A DNA stretch of 64,000 nucleotides from Bacillus pumilus (GTDB lineage: Bacteria > Bacillota > Bacilli > Bacillales > Bacillaceae). Made by a program: the position numbers and the translations under genes. Below the pieces are notes generated by a model. That model worked only from the letters and a program-made list of their open reading frames with translations, was not told where the DNA came from and ran no database searches. Shown here piece after piece: positions 48,715-57,374 of the stretch (its first letter is position 1; every line of letters starts with the position of its first letter). Location: the NCBI RefSeq assembly GCF_003431975.1, contig NZ_CP027116.1, forward strand, positions 1,612,001 to 1,676,000, written 5' to 3'.

Positions 48715-49668
48715 TTGAAAAAAACGTTACCATTCATTGTGTTTGTATTTTTACTGCTCGTGTCATATCAAACGATGAAGCAGCCGGTTGCTGTTACATA
48801 TATTGAATCAATGAAAGAGCACGCCGAGGTTGCATCTGTATCAAAAGATATTTTATATCAAGAGATTGAATCGAAGTCTTCTGACTATGAAGTGAAGGCG
48901 CAAAATGCTAAGATTGATAAAGTGTGGAAAAAGATGCCTGGTCTAAATGGACAGACAGTCAATATCGATGCCTCTTATGAAAACATGAAGAAGCATGGGT
49001 CGTTCGATGAAAAGTTACTTGTTTTCAACGAAACAAAACCTTCTATTCATTTACATGAACTTGGTGCTGAGCCCATTTACAAGGGACATCCAGATAAAAA
49101 AATGAATGCTTTCCTCATCAACGTGGCTTGGGGTGACGAGCATCTAATGAAGATGTTAAAGACACTGGAAAAGCATCAGGTCAAGGCGACCTTTTTCTTA
49201 GAGGGCAAATGGGTGAAAAAAAGCACAGATCTTGCAAAAAAAATCGTGGCAGATGGTCATGAAATTGGAAACCATTCATACAATCACCCGGATATGCGCA
49301 CACTGACAAGAGAACGAGCATTAGAGCAGATTACCAAAACAAATCGTCAAATTGAAGAATCCCTCGGAAAAAAACCGAAGTGGTTTGCCCCTCCAAGCGG
49401 CAGCTTTAAAGAAGAAACAGTAAAGCTCGCCGCAAATGAAGGAATGGAAACCATCATGTGGACCGTGGACACCATTGACTGGCAAAAACCGTCGCCAGAC
49501 GTATTACAAAAACGGGTGCTTGGAAAAATTCACAATGGGGCGATGATATTAATGCATCCAACAGATTCGACGGCGAAAAGTCTTGACGCACTTATCACTC
49601 AAATTAAGGAAAGAGGATATGAATTAGGAACGGTTTCTGACCTCCTAAGTGAAAAAAGACATCCGTGA
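48715..49668 (+). CDS. ylxY: Polysaccharide deacetylase-like protein YlxY
   Basis: A NodB-fold protein related to spore and cell-wall polysaccharide deacetylases. An N-terminal membrane anchor or signal 'LPFIVFVFLLLVSY' is at residues ~4-17, and the NodB domain spans ~130-310. Motif 2 is intact as 'HEIGNHSYNHPDM' (metal His pair). Motif 1, normally TFDDG, reads 'INVAWGDEH', so the catalytic Asp is not in the usual place. This is usual for YlxY and suggests weak or altered activity. TTG 48715 has GGGGAGGG 7 bases upstream; the frame open from 48607 is rejected. Confidence 0.9.
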   Translation: MKKTLPFIVFVFLLLVSYQTMKQPVAVTYIESMKEHAEVASVSKDILYQEIESKSSDYEVKAQNAKIDKVWKKMPGLNGQTVNIDASYENMKKHGSFDEKLLVFNETKPSIHLHELGAEPIYKGHPDKKMNAFLINVAWGDEHLMKMLKTLEKHQVKATFFLEGKWVKKSTDLAKKIVADGHEIGNHSYNHPDMRTLTRERALEQITKTNRQIEESLGKKPKWFAPPSGSFKEETVKLAANEGMETIMWTVDTIDWQKPSPDVLQKRVLGKIHNGAMILMHPTDSTAKSLDALITQIKERGYELGTVSDLLSEKRHP

Positions 49669-49701
49669 TGCGATCTGTTTGTTGAATAGGAGGAGCAAAA
49701 C

Positions 49702-50931
49702 TTGGTCAAAACGTATACATGCCAAAACGGAGTAAGAATTGTACTTGAAAACAATCCCACTGTCAGATCTGTCGCAATAGGCGTCTGGATTGGAACAGGC
49801 TCTAGACATGAGACACCAGAAATTAATGGGATCTCTCACTTTTTAGAGCATATGTTCTTTAAAGGAACAAAGACAAGATCTGCACGTGATATCGCAGAAT
49901 CCTTTGACCGCATTGGTGGTCAAGTAAATGCCTTTACGTCAAAAGAATACACTTGCTACTATGCAAAGGTACTTGATTCACATGCTGGCTACGCTCTCGA
50001 TGTATTAAGTGACATGTTTTTTCATTCCGCTTTTGATGAAGAAGAGCTGAAAAAAGAAAAAAATGTGGTCTATGAAGAAATCAAAATGTATGAGGATACA
50101 CCTGATGATATTGTTCATGATTTGCTTAGCAAAGCGATTTATGGTGATCATTCGTTAGGGTACCCGATTTTAGGAACAGAAGAAACACTATCTACCTTTA
50201 ACGGTGACTCTCTTAGAGCTTATATGGATGAATTCTACACACCGGATCGTGTCGTCATCTCTGTAGCAGGAAACGTGGATGATACCTTCATTCGTGAGGT
50301 TGAAAAATTGTTCGGTTCGTATGAAACGAGAGGGAAAAAACAGCCTGTAGAAGCGCCGCAATTTCACTATGACAAGCTCACACGCAAAAAGGAAACAGAG
50401 CAAGCGCACCTTTGCATGGGCTTTAATGGCCTTCCAGCTGGAGATAAAGGCATTTATGACTTAATCGTGTTAAATAATGTTCTTGGTGGTAGTATGAGCA
50501 GCCGCTTGTTCCAGGATGTAAGAGAAGATAAAGGACTCGCTTATTCCGTCTTCAGCTATCACAGCTCATTTGCAGATAACGGAATGCTGACGATTTATGG
50601 CGGAACTGGAGCGAAGCAGCTGAACCTGCTCTCTGAAACCATCTTACAAACATTAGATGTCTTAAAACGTGAGGGAATCACGCAGAAAGAATTAGAGAAC
50701 TCTAAGGAGCAAATGAAAGGCAACCTCATGCTCAGCCTTGAAAGCACAAACAGCAAGATGAGCCGAAACGGTAAAAACGAACTGCTCCTTGGCAAACATC
50801 GCACACTTGATGAAATTATTGACGAAATCAACAAAGTCACATTAGACGGTGTGAATAACTTATCGAAACGAATCTTTACAGAGGATTATGCGCTCTCGCT
50901 TATTAGTCCTACGGGTGATCAGCCATCATAA
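49702..50931 (+). CDS. mlpA: M16-family zinc peptidase MlpA (YmxG)
   Basis: Processing-peptidase-like M16 metalloprotease. The inverted zinc motif is His46, Glu49, His50 in 'SHFLEHMFFKG', with the third ligand in 'EEIKMYEDTPDD'. The C-terminal half has 'LGGSMSSRLFQDVREDKGLAYSV', the substrate-binding Arg/Tyr region. In B. subtilis MlpA has been linked to control of AprE protease production. TTG 49702 has AGGAGGAG 6 bases upstream. 409 residues is normal. Confidence 0.94.
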   Translation: MVKTYTCQNGVRIVLENNPTVRSVAIGVWIGTGSRHETPEINGISHFLEHMFFKGTKTRSARDIAESFDRIGGQVNAFTSKEYTCYYAKVLDSHAGYALDVLSDMFFHSAFDEEELKKEKNVVYEEIKMYEDTPDDIVHDLLSKAIYGDHSLGYPILGTEETLSTFNGDSLRAYMDEFYTPDRVVISVAGNVDDTFIREVEKLFGSYETRGKKQPVEAPQFHYDKLTRKKETEQAHLCMGFNGLPAGDKGIYDLIVLNNVLGGSMSSRLFQDVREDKGLAYSVFSYHSSFADNGMLTIYGGTGAKQLNLLSETILQTLDVLKREGITQKELENSKEQMKGNLMLSLESTNSKMSRNGKNELLLGKHRTLDEIIDEINKVTLDGVNNLSKRIFTEDYALSLISPTGDQPS

Positions 50932-50941
50932 TGTAAACAAC

Positions 50942-50972
50942 ACGGCAGGCTTCTTAAGAGGTCTGCCGTTTA
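50942..50972 (+). terminator. Hairpin terminator after mlpA
   Basis: ACGGCAG (50942-50948) pairs with CTGCCGT (50963-50969), with a further inner CTT/AAG pairing; the tail TTTATTATAT is only partly T-rich. It separates mlpA from the next, non-standard gene. Confidence 0.7.
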
Positions 50973-51004
50973 TTATATATCAAGAAGAAAGGGGCGCTGC
51001 TTAC

Positions 51005-51928
51005 ATGGAACGTGAAAAACTGAAAATCCTTTCTCCGCTTTTGACACAAGCCACCTCCTTTGAGCCGATGACATCTGGCCTTTCTGGAAACCGTACTTAT
51101 CTCGTCACAACATCCTCAAGTGAAAAGCTGGTGCTCAAGCTATCAAACCTCAAAACGTATTCCAATTTTAAAAGAAAAGCGTCAGTTCAGCAAAAGTTTA
51201 AAGATCGAGGCCTTCTATGTTCTGAAGTAATGGAGATTGGGATGAATACTGAACTCAACTGTACCTATCGTATTTTCTCTTTTATTGAAGGAGAGAATGC
51301 TAGAGCATCCATCCATCTGCTGACAAATGAAGAGCAGTATGAAATCGGTAGACGGGCAGGCAAAGAACTTAGTTTCATGCACACATGTTCCGCACCTTCT
51401 CATATCGCGACATGGGATGAGAGGGTCATAATGAAACATGAACGGTATGTACATGCCTATCAATCAAGTGGAGTGACCTTCGATCAGGATCATTTCGTAT
51501 TAGATTTTATTAAATCACATGTTGATGCAGTAAAGGCGAGGCCTAATCAATTCCAGCATGATGATTTTCATTTGGGGAATATCATCATACAAGAAGGTGA
51601 GTATTCAGGAGTCATTGACTTTGATCAATCTGACTGGGGTGACCCAGTTCATGATTTTTATAAATTGTCCTTATTTAGCCGAGAAAATAGTATTCCGTTT
51701 TCAGCAGGGCAACTGGATTACTATGTAAGTACGCAGGCCACAGACGATTTTTGGCTTCTTTTTTCTATCTATACAGCAATGAGTTGCTTTTCTTCTATTG
51801 TCTGGACGCTTTCTTATGACACTGAACATGTAAAAGACATGGTGAGCAGAGTGGAAAGAATGCTGGCAGACCATGATCACTTTCATCTACTGAAACCAGC
51901 TTGGTATTCAAATTGGCATCATTCATAA
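51005..51928 (+). CDS. APH/choline-kinase-fold phosphotransferase
   Basis: A 307-residue protein of the aminoglycoside phosphotransferase superfamily. The nucleotide-binding Lys region is 'KLVLKLSN' (~41-48). The catalytic loop reads 'HDDFHLGN' with Asp187 and Asn192, and the metal Asp is Asp205 in 'VIDFDQSDWGDPVHDF'. The substrate could be an antibiotic, a sugar or a choline-like molecule; I do not recognise the subfamily. ATG 51005 has AAAGGGG about 9 bases upstream. From memory B. subtilis has no gene between mlpA and ymxH, so this is an insertion or a loss in relatives. Nothing in base composition marks it as foreign. Confidence 0.85.
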   Translation: MEREKLKILSPLLTQATSFEPMTSGLSGNRTYLVTTSSSEKLVLKLSNLKTYSNFKRKASVQQKFKDRGLLCSEVMEIGMNTELNCTYRIFSFIEGENARASIHLLTNEEQYEIGRRAGKELSFMHTCSAPSHIATWDERVIMKHERYVHAYQSSGVTFDQDHFVLDFIKSHVDAVKARPNQFQHDDFHLGNIIIQEGEYSGVIDFDQSDWGDPVHDFYKLSLFSRENSIPFSAGQLDYYVSTQATDDFWLLFSIYTAMSCFSSIVWTLSYDTEHVKDMVSRVERMLADHDHFHLLKPAWYSNWHHS

Positions 51929-51998
51929 CTTGAAAAAGCGGGACGGTCTATTTCTTCTTGTGGCTGCATATATGATACGGAAGGGAAGTGATGCGATT

Positions 51999-52271
51999 TT
52001 GAGGCTAAGTGAACTGTCAGGAAAAGAGATCGTCGATATCAAAAGAGCGGAGCGGCTTGGCGTGCTTGGACAAACCGACCTTGAAATCAATGAACAGGAC
52101 GGTCAAATTACAGCACTCATCATACCTTCCGTGAAGTGGTTTGGTTTTCGAAAACAAGGAAATGACATCCGCGTCCCGTGGAATCACATTCGAAAAATAG
52201 GATCAGATATGATCATTCTCGATGTGCCTGAAGAACTTCAGCCGCCCCGGGAAAAAGAGCATCCATCATAA
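51999..52271 (+). CDS. ymxH: YlmC/YmxH family sporulation protein
   Basis: A 90-residue PRC-barrel-like protein; the family is linked to sporulation but has no known reaction. 'LRLSELSGKEIVDIKRAERLGVLG'-type sequence opens the protein, followed by 'DLEINEQDGQITALIIPS' and 'IRVPWNHIRKIGSDMIILD'. TTG 51999 is chosen because AAGGGAAGTG lies 8 bases upstream and the protein then begins at the family's usual MRLSEL. The frame stays open upstream to TTG 51930 without a site. The terminator starts inside its last codons. Confidence 0.88.
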   Translation: MRLSELSGKEIVDIKRAERLGVLGQTDLEINEQDGQITALIIPSVKWFGFRKQGNDIRVPWNHIRKIGSDMIILDVPEELQPPREKEHPS

Positions 52272-52289
52272 ATGGGTGCTCTTTTTCTT
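52254..52289 (+). terminator. Intrinsic terminator overlapping the ymxH stop
   Basis: Bases 52254-52264 pair with 52274-52284 (11 bp, one T-G pair), followed by a T-rich tail. The 5' arm lies in the last ymxH codons. It isolates spoVFA from upstream transcription, consistent with a separate sporulation promoter. Confidence 0.85.
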
Positions 52290-52307
52290 TTCTCTCTCCG
52301 ATTTGTT

Positions 52308-52336
52308 CACAGGCTGAATCCTCTCCTCATATGCTG
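52308..52336 (+). promoter_or_regulatory. Possible SigK promoter of spoVFA
   Basis: CACA at 52308-52311 and CATATGCTG at 52328-52336, 16 bases apart, resemble the SigK pattern (AC in the -35, CATAnnnTA in the -10). The spoVF operon is mother-cell SigK-controlled in B. subtilis. The match is partial and no SigA promoter is visible. Confidence 0.4.
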
Positions 52337-52394
52337 AAAGGGAGATTCAGAAAATATTACAGACTTTTTTAAATAAAGAAGGTGAACGGTCAGT

Positions 52395-53297
52395 ATGTTG
52401 AGCGGTTTAACGGTTGCGGTGATCGGGGGAGATGCAAGGCAGCTTGAAATTATTCGCAAGCTGTCACAGCAGCATGCCAAAGTGTTTTTGGTTGGGTTTG
52501 ATCAGCTGGATCATGGATTTATCGGTGCTGAGAAGCTGAAAATGTCAGAACTTCCATTCGAACAGGTAGACAGTATGATTCTGCCAGTATCAGGGGCAAC
52601 GGATGAAGGCGCAGTTGTTACAGTCTTCTCAAATGAGCAGGTTTTGCTGGAAGCAGCATATTTAGAAAGAACCCCTGCACATTGTACCTTGTATTCAGGT
52701 ATTTCTAATACGTACTTAGACAATCTGGCAAAGCAGGTGAACCGAAAGCTTGTGAGGCTGTTTGAGCGAGATGATATTGCCATATATAACTCTATTCCAA
52801 CAGTTGAAGGGATTATCATGATGGCCATTCAGCAAACGGACTATACGATTCATGGATCACGTGTTGCTGTTCTCGGGCTTGGAAGAACAGGGCTCACCAT
52901 TGCCCGCACATTTCGGGCGCTAGGTGCGGAAGTGAAAGTTGGTGCTGCGGATACAGCCCATTTAGCGCGAGCCTTTGAGATGGGACTTAATCCATTTTCA
53001 ATGGACCGTTTAAAAGATGAAGTAACAGATGTCGATATCATCATCAATACGATTCCGAGCTTAGTATTAGATTCATCAGTCATCGTCAGCATGACGCCAA
53101 AGACACTCATTTTGGATATCGCCTCCCGCCCAGGGGGAACAGACTTTGACTTTGCACAAAAACACGGTGTGAAGGCGCTTCTTGCTCCAGGTCTTCCGGG
53201 AATTGTCGCACCAAAGACAGCAGGGCAAATCATTGCAAAAGTGCTTTCTGGGCTCTTATGTGAACTTGCAGAGGAAAAAAGGGGGATGGAATCATGA
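52395..53297 (+). CDS. spoVFA: Dipicolinate synthase subunit A
   Basis: SpoVFA (DpaA) is the dehydrogenase-like subunit that makes dipicolinic acid from a dihydrodipicolinate-pathway intermediate in the mother cell. The N-terminal domain opens with 'VAVIGGDARQLEIIRKL'. A second Rossmann motif 'VAVLGLGRTGLTIARTF' lies near residue 155, and 'LILDIASRPGGTDF' is conserved. GAAGGTG precedes the ATG by 10 bases. The stop overlaps spoVFB. Its substrate comes from the dapA reaction encoded downstream. Confidence 0.95.
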   Translation: MLSGLTVAVIGGDARQLEIIRKLSQQHAKVFLVGFDQLDHGFIGAEKLKMSELPFEQVDSMILPVSGATDEGAVVTVFSNEQVLLEAAYLERTPAHCTLYSGISNTYLDNLAKQVNRKLVRLFERDDIAIYNSIPTVEGIIMMAIQQTDYTIHGSRVAVLGLGRTGLTIARTFRALGAEVKVGAADTAHLARAFEMGLNPFSMDRLKDEVTDVDIIINTIPSLVLDSSVIVSMTPKTLILDIASRPGGTDFDFAQKHGVKALLAPGLPGIVAPKTAGQIIAKVLSGLLCELAEEKRGMES

Positions 53298-53887
53298 CAA
53301 CATTAAAAGGGAAAAGAATCGGCTTTGGCTTAACTGGTTCCCACTGTACGTACGAAGCCGTGTATCCACAAATCGAAGCACTTGTAAAAGAAGGGGCAGA
53401 AGTGCGTCCTGTTGTGTCATATACGGTCCAGAATACGAATACAAGATTCGGAGATGGGGCGGACTGGATTGAGCGGATCGAGAAGTTGACTGGATTTCAA
53501 GCGATTGACTCGATCGTTAAAGCGGAGCCGCTCGGACCTAAGCTACCACTTGATTGTATGGTCATTGCTCCATTAACAGGGAACTCGATGGCGAAATTCG
53601 CAAATGCCATGACAGATAGTCCTGTTTTAATGGCTGCAAAAGCAACCATTCGGAATCATCGTCCTGTCGTTTTAGGTATCTCAACAAACGATGCGCTAGG
53701 TTTAAATGGTACAAATCTGATGAGGCTGATGTCGACAAAGAATATTTTCTTTATTCCATTTGGCCAAGATGATCCATTTAAAAAACCGACCTCCATGGTC
53801 GCGAACATGGATCTGCTTTCTCAGACAGTAGAAGAGGCACTTCAGCATAGACAAATTCAGCCGATTTTAATTGGACCAAACAAATAA
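53294..53887 (+). CDS. spoVFB: Dipicolinate synthase subunit B
   Basis: SpoVFB (DpaB) is the flavoprotein-fold partner of SpoVFA. 'RIGFGLTGSHCTYEAVYPQI' at the N-terminus and 'DCMVIAPLTGNSMAKFANAMTDSPVLMAAKATIRN' (residues ~92-126, cited as landmarks only) are HFCD-type flavin motifs. 'GLNGTNLMRLMSTKNIFFIPFGQDDP' is the C-terminal block. The ATGA overlap with spoVFA suggests coupled synthesis of the two subunits. 197 residues is standard. Confidence 0.95.
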   Translation: MTTLKGKRIGFGLTGSHCTYEAVYPQIEALVKEGAEVRPVVSYTVQNTNTRFGDGADWIERIEKLTGFQAIDSIVKAEPLGPKLPLDCMVIAPLTGNSMAKFANAMTDSPVLMAAKATIRNHRPVVLGISTNDALGLNGTNLMRLMSTKNIFFIPFGQDDPFKKPTSMVANMDLLSQTVEEALQHRQIQPILIGPNK

Positions 53888-54026
53888 TAGATTCACTAGA
53901 AAATCATGAAAGATTCAAAAAAGATACTTCAAGCCTTGCTTTTCTATGGTAAAATAAAATGTAAAAAGTCATAGGATGGCCATCCGAAAGAAAAGAATCA
54001 TGGATGGGTCGGAAGGAGTTTTACTG

Positions 54027-55046
54027 ATGGGAAGAGGATTGCATGTAGCTGTAGTTGGAGCAACTGGAGCTGTCGGTCAACAAATGTTAAAAACACTAGC
54101 TGACAGAGATTTTGAAATGGATACACTGACTCTACTATCCTCAAAACGTTCTGCTGGAACAAAAGTGACATTCAGAGGTCAAGAGTATACCGTTCAGGAA
54201 GCAACACCTGAAAGCTTTGAAGGAGTAAACATTGCATTATTCAGTGCTGGAGGAAATGTTTCTAAGGCGCTAGCTCCTGAAGCAGTCAAACGAGGTGCAA
54301 TTGTTGTAGACAACACAAGTGCTTTTCGTATGGACGAAAATATCCCTCTTGTCGTACCAGAGGTAAACGAAAAAGACTTGCATGACCATAAAGGGATCAT
54401 TGCAAATCCTAACTGTTCAACAATACAAATGGTAGCGGCATTAGAACCGCTTCGTCAGGCGTATGGCATGAAAAAAGTCATCGTGTCCACTTATCAAGCT
54501 GTATCAGGTGCAGGACATGAAGCCATTGACGAACTATACAGCCAATCACAAGCCATTTTAAATAAAGAAGATGTAAAGCCGGAAGTCATGCCTTATCAAA
54601 TTGCATTTAATGCGATTCCGCAAATTGATAAATTCCAAGACAATGGCTATACATTTGAAGAAATGAAAATGATCAACGAAACGAAAAAAATTATGCACAT
54701 GCCAGAGCTAGAAGTAGCGGCAACATGTGTGAGACTTCCAATTGAAACGGGTCATTCAGAATCTGTCTACGTCGAACTAGAATCAAATGACGCAACAGTT
54801 GATGACATCAAGTCCATTCTAAAAGATGCACCAGGCATTACACTGCAAGATGATCCGTCTCAGCAAGTTTATCCAATGCCTGCAGATGCTGTTGGGAAAA
54901 ACGACGTATTTGTCGGCCGCATTCGGAAAGATTTGGACCGTCCAAACGGGTTTCATATGTGGATTGTTTCTGATAACCTGCTGAAAGGCGCTGCATGGAA
55001 CTCCGTTCAAATTGCAGAAAGCTTAAAAGCATTAAAATTAGTTTAA
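54027..55046 (+). CDS. asd: Aspartate-semialdehyde dehydrogenase
   Basis: Asd reduces aspartyl phosphate to the semialdehyde, feeding lysine/DAP, methionine and threonine. The NADP motif 'VAVVGATGAVGQQML' opens the protein. The catalytic Cys is Cys130 in 'ANPNCSTIQMV', and 'RLPIETGHSESVYVEL' holds the His. ATG 54027 has GGAAGGAG 8 bases upstream; the frame open from 53976 is rejected. At 339 residues it is 7 shorter than I recall for B. subtilis, the gap falling after 'PEVMP'. A TAAAAT at 53950-53955 may be its -10. Confidence 0.95.
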   Translation: MGRGLHVAVVGATGAVGQQMLKTLADRDFEMDTLTLLSSKRSAGTKVTFRGQEYTVQEATPESFEGVNIALFSAGGNVSKALAPEAVKRGAIVVDNTSAFRMDENIPLVVPEVNEKDLHDHKGIIANPNCSTIQMVAALEPLRQAYGMKKVIVSTYQAVSGAGHEAIDELYSQSQAILNKEDVKPEVMPYQIAFNAIPQIDKFQDNGYTFEEMKMINETKKIMHMPELEVAATCVRLPIETGHSESVYVELESNDATVDDIKSILKDAPGITLQDDPSQQVYPMPADAVGKNDVFVGRIRKDLDRPNGFHMWIVSDNLLKGAAWNSVQIAESLKALKLV

Positions 55047-55070
55047 CATTCAATGGATGATGAGGACGAA

Positions 55071-55108
55071 CAGAAGAGAGTTAGGCATCTTTCGCCTGCT
55101 CTCTTCTG
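55071..55108 (+). other. Two-helix hairpin between asd and dapG
   Basis: CAGAAGAGAG (55071-55080) pairs perfectly with CTCTCTTCTG (55099-55108), and an inner AGGC (55083-55086) pairs with GCCT (55094-55097). The tail is TTACG, so it is not a good terminator. It may stabilise or uncouple the asd and dapG parts of one transcript. Confidence 0.6.
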
Positions 55109-55138
55109 TTACGTCAGAATGAACTTGGAGTGAAAACA

Positions 55139-56353
55139 GTGAAAATAATTGTCCAAAAATTTGGCGGTACATCAGTCAAAGATGATCAAGGTAGAAAAAG
55201 GGCACTTGCACATATCTTATCGGCAAAAGAGAAAGGCTATAAATCTGTTGTCGTCGTATCCGCAATGGGACGAAAAGGCGATCCTTATGCGACTGATACG
55301 CTGCTTAGCCTGCTTTACGGCAGCGCGCAGCACATGACAAATCGAGAAAAAGACTTGCTCGTTTCTTGCGGGGAGAATATTTCAGCTGTTGTGTTTTCAA
55401 GTATGCTCAATGAAAACGGGCTAAAGGCTGTAGCGATGACAGGCGCACAGGCGGGTTTTGTGACAGATAAGGAGCATACGAGTGCAAAAATTATTGATAT
55501 GAAGTGTGAGCGTCTCGAGGCAGCGCTATCTGAACATGATGTTGTCGTTGTCGCTGGGTTCCAAGGAGCCGCGAAAAATGGGGATGTGACCACCATCGGA
55601 CGAGGCGGCAGTGATACGTCCGCAGCTGCTTTAGGTGCTGCATTGCAGGCAGACTTTATTGACATTTTTACAGATGTAGAAGGCGTTATGACAGCAGATC
55701 CCCGCATTGTTGAAAATGCAAAGCCGCTTAGAGTTGTGACTTATACGGAAATTTGCAACCTTGCGTATCAAGGGGCGAAAGTCATTCACCCGAGAGCTGT
55801 CGAAATTGCAATGCAAGCTAAAGTACCAATGAGGGTCCGTTCAACATACTCTGATGATGAGGGCACACTTGTGACCTCACACTACTCAGATAAAATGAGC
55901 CATGATGTGTATGATCGACTCATTACGGGTATTGCACATGTCAATGATGTGACGCAAATCAAAGTCCCAGCAAAAGAAGGGCAGTACAGCGTGCAAACAG
56001 AGGTCTTTAAAGCAATGGCAAACGCACAAATCAGTGTCGACTTCTTCAACATTACACCGAGTGAAATTGTGTATACAGTGACAGGTGCAATGACTGAAAA
56101 GGCAACATCGATCCTAAAAGATCTTGGCTATACGCCAATTGTGACAACAAATTGTGCAAAAGTATCAGCTGTTGGCGCAGGCATCATGGGTGTACCAGGT
56201 GTCACTTCTAAAATTGTCTCGGCTCTATCCGAGCAAAATATTCCGATTTTACAATCAGCTGACAGTCATACGACCATATGGGTGTTAGTGAACGAAGAAA
56301 ACATGAGAGCGGCTGTCAATGCTCTGCATGAAGTGTTTGAACTTTCAAGATAA
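55139..56353 (+). CDS. dapG: Aspartokinase I
   Basis: DapG is the diaminopimelate-sensitive aspartokinase that starts the DAP/lysine branch. 'IIVQKFGGTSV' is the N-terminal kinase motif. 'VVVVSAMGRKGDPYATD', 'GRGGSDTSAAALGAAL' and 'FTDVEGVMTADPRIV' are further signatures. Two ACT domains occupy the C-terminal third, from ~265 on. GTG 55139 with TTGGAG 8 bases upstream gives 404 residues; the GTG at 55130 abuts the site. An internal start for a separate beta subunit is not obvious and is usual only in LysC. Confidence 0.94.
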   Translation: MKIIVQKFGGTSVKDDQGRKRALAHILSAKEKGYKSVVVVSAMGRKGDPYATDTLLSLLYGSAQHMTNREKDLLVSCGENISAVVFSSMLNENGLKAVAMTGAQAGFVTDKEHTSAKIIDMKCERLEAALSEHDVVVVAGFQGAAKNGDVTTIGRGGSDTSAAALGAALQADFIDIFTDVEGVMTADPRIVENAKPLRVVTYTEICNLAYQGAKVIHPRAVEIAMQAKVPMRVRSTYSDDEGTLVTSHYSDKMSHDVYDRLITGIAHVNDVTQIKVPAKEGQYSVQTEVFKAMANAQISVDFFNITPSEIVYTVTGAMTEKATSILKDLGYTPIVTTNCAKVSAVGAGIMGVPGVTSKIVSALSEQNIPILQSADSHTTIWVLVNEENMRAAVNALHEVFELSR

Positions 56354-56383
56354 ATGTGATTGAATCATGATGAGGTGAAAAAA

Positions 56384-57250
56384 ATGAATTTCGGAAATAT
56401 CGCAACAGCTATGATTACACCTTTTGATAAAAAGGGCAACATTGATTTCCAAAAGCTATCAATTCTCATTGATTACTTGTTAAAAAACGGCAGTGACTCT
56501 TTAGTCGTTGCAGGGACAACAGGCGAATCGCCAACTTTATCGACTGAAGAAAAAGTCGCTCTTTTTCAGCAATCGGTGAAATTAGCAAATGGTCGTTGTA
56601 AAATCATTGCAGGAACAGGCAGTAATAACACAAATGCGTCTATCAAACTAACGAAAAAAGCAGAAGAAGCGGGCGTTGATGCAGTGATGCTTGTCGTACC
56701 TTATTACAACAAGCCATCACAGGAAGGCATGTATGCACACTTTAAAGCCATTGCCGAGTCTACATCTCTTCCTGTCATGCTTTACAATGTACCAGGGAGA
56801 ACGGTTGCGTCATTAGCCCCAGAAACAACGATTAAACTTGCGCAAATACCAAACATTGTCGCGATCAAAGAAGCAAGTGGTGATCTTGATGCCATGACAA
56901 AAATCATTGCAGAGACGCCGGAAGATTTCGATGTATATTCAGGTGACGACAGCTTAACGCTTCCAGCTGTATCTGTTGGAGCAAAAGGGGTTGTCTCTGT
57001 AGCTTCTCATATCGTAGGACTTGATATGCAGCAAATGCTGAAAAGCTATGCTTCAGGTCAAACAGCCAATGCTGCATTGATCCATCAAAAGCTGCTCCCA
57101 ATCATGAACCAGCTTTTCTCAGCGCCAAATCCAACGCCTGTCAAAACAGCCCTTCAGCTGAAAGGACTAGATGTCGGATCTGTTCGTCTTCCGCTTTTGC
57201 CTTTGTCAGAAGAAGAGAGACTGGATTTAAGCAGCGTCTTAAAAAGCTGA
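56384..57250 (+). CDS. dapA: 4-hydroxy-tetrahydrodipicolinate synthase
   Basis: DapA condenses aspartate semialdehyde with pyruvate, the first lysine-specific step and the source of dipicolinate for SpoVFAB. The Schiff-base Lys is Lys162 in 'NIVAIKEASGD'. 'AGTTGESPTLSTEEK' binds pyruvate, 'LVVPYYNKPSQEGMYAHF' carries the proton-relay Tyr, and 'VYSGDDSLTLP' follows. ATG 56384 has GAGGTG 8 bases upstream. It ends the asd-dapG-dapA group before a strong terminator. Confidence 0.97.
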   Translation: MNFGNIATAMITPFDKKGNIDFQKLSILIDYLLKNGSDSLVVAGTTGESPTLSTEEKVALFQQSVKLANGRCKIIAGTGSNNTNASIKLTKKAEEAGVDAVMLVVPYYNKPSQEGMYAHFKAIAESTSLPVMLYNVPGRTVASLAPETTIKLAQIPNIVAIKEASGDLDAMTKIIAETPEDFDVYSGDDSLTLPAVSVGAKGVVSVASHIVGLDMQQMLKSYASGQTANAALIHQKLLPIMNQLFSAPNPTPVKTALQLKGLDVGSVRLPLLPLSEEERLDLSSVLKS

Positions 57251-57272
57251 TCCAAACAAAAGATTTCGTAAG

Positions 57273-57310
57273 CGGTCATTCTCAGATGTCCCTGAGTATG
57301 ACCGTTTTTT
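57273..57310 (+). terminator. Intrinsic terminator after dapA
   Basis: CGGTCAT (57273-57279) pairs with ATGACCG (57298-57304), extended by inner CTCAG/CTGAG, followed by six Ts. It closes the asd-dapG-dapA transcript. Confidence 0.92.
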
Positions 57311-57344
57311 ATACATAAACACTTTCTTAAAATGTGACTTCATC

Positions 57345-57374
57345 TTGTTTTCTAAAATTAGATTCAGTTATAAT
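57345..57374 (+). promoter_or_regulatory. SigA promoter for rnjB
   Basis: TTGTTT at 57345-57350 and a consensus TATAAT at 57369-57374 have an 18-base spacer, just downstream of the dapA terminator and about 40 bases from the predicted rnjB start. Confidence 0.65.
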
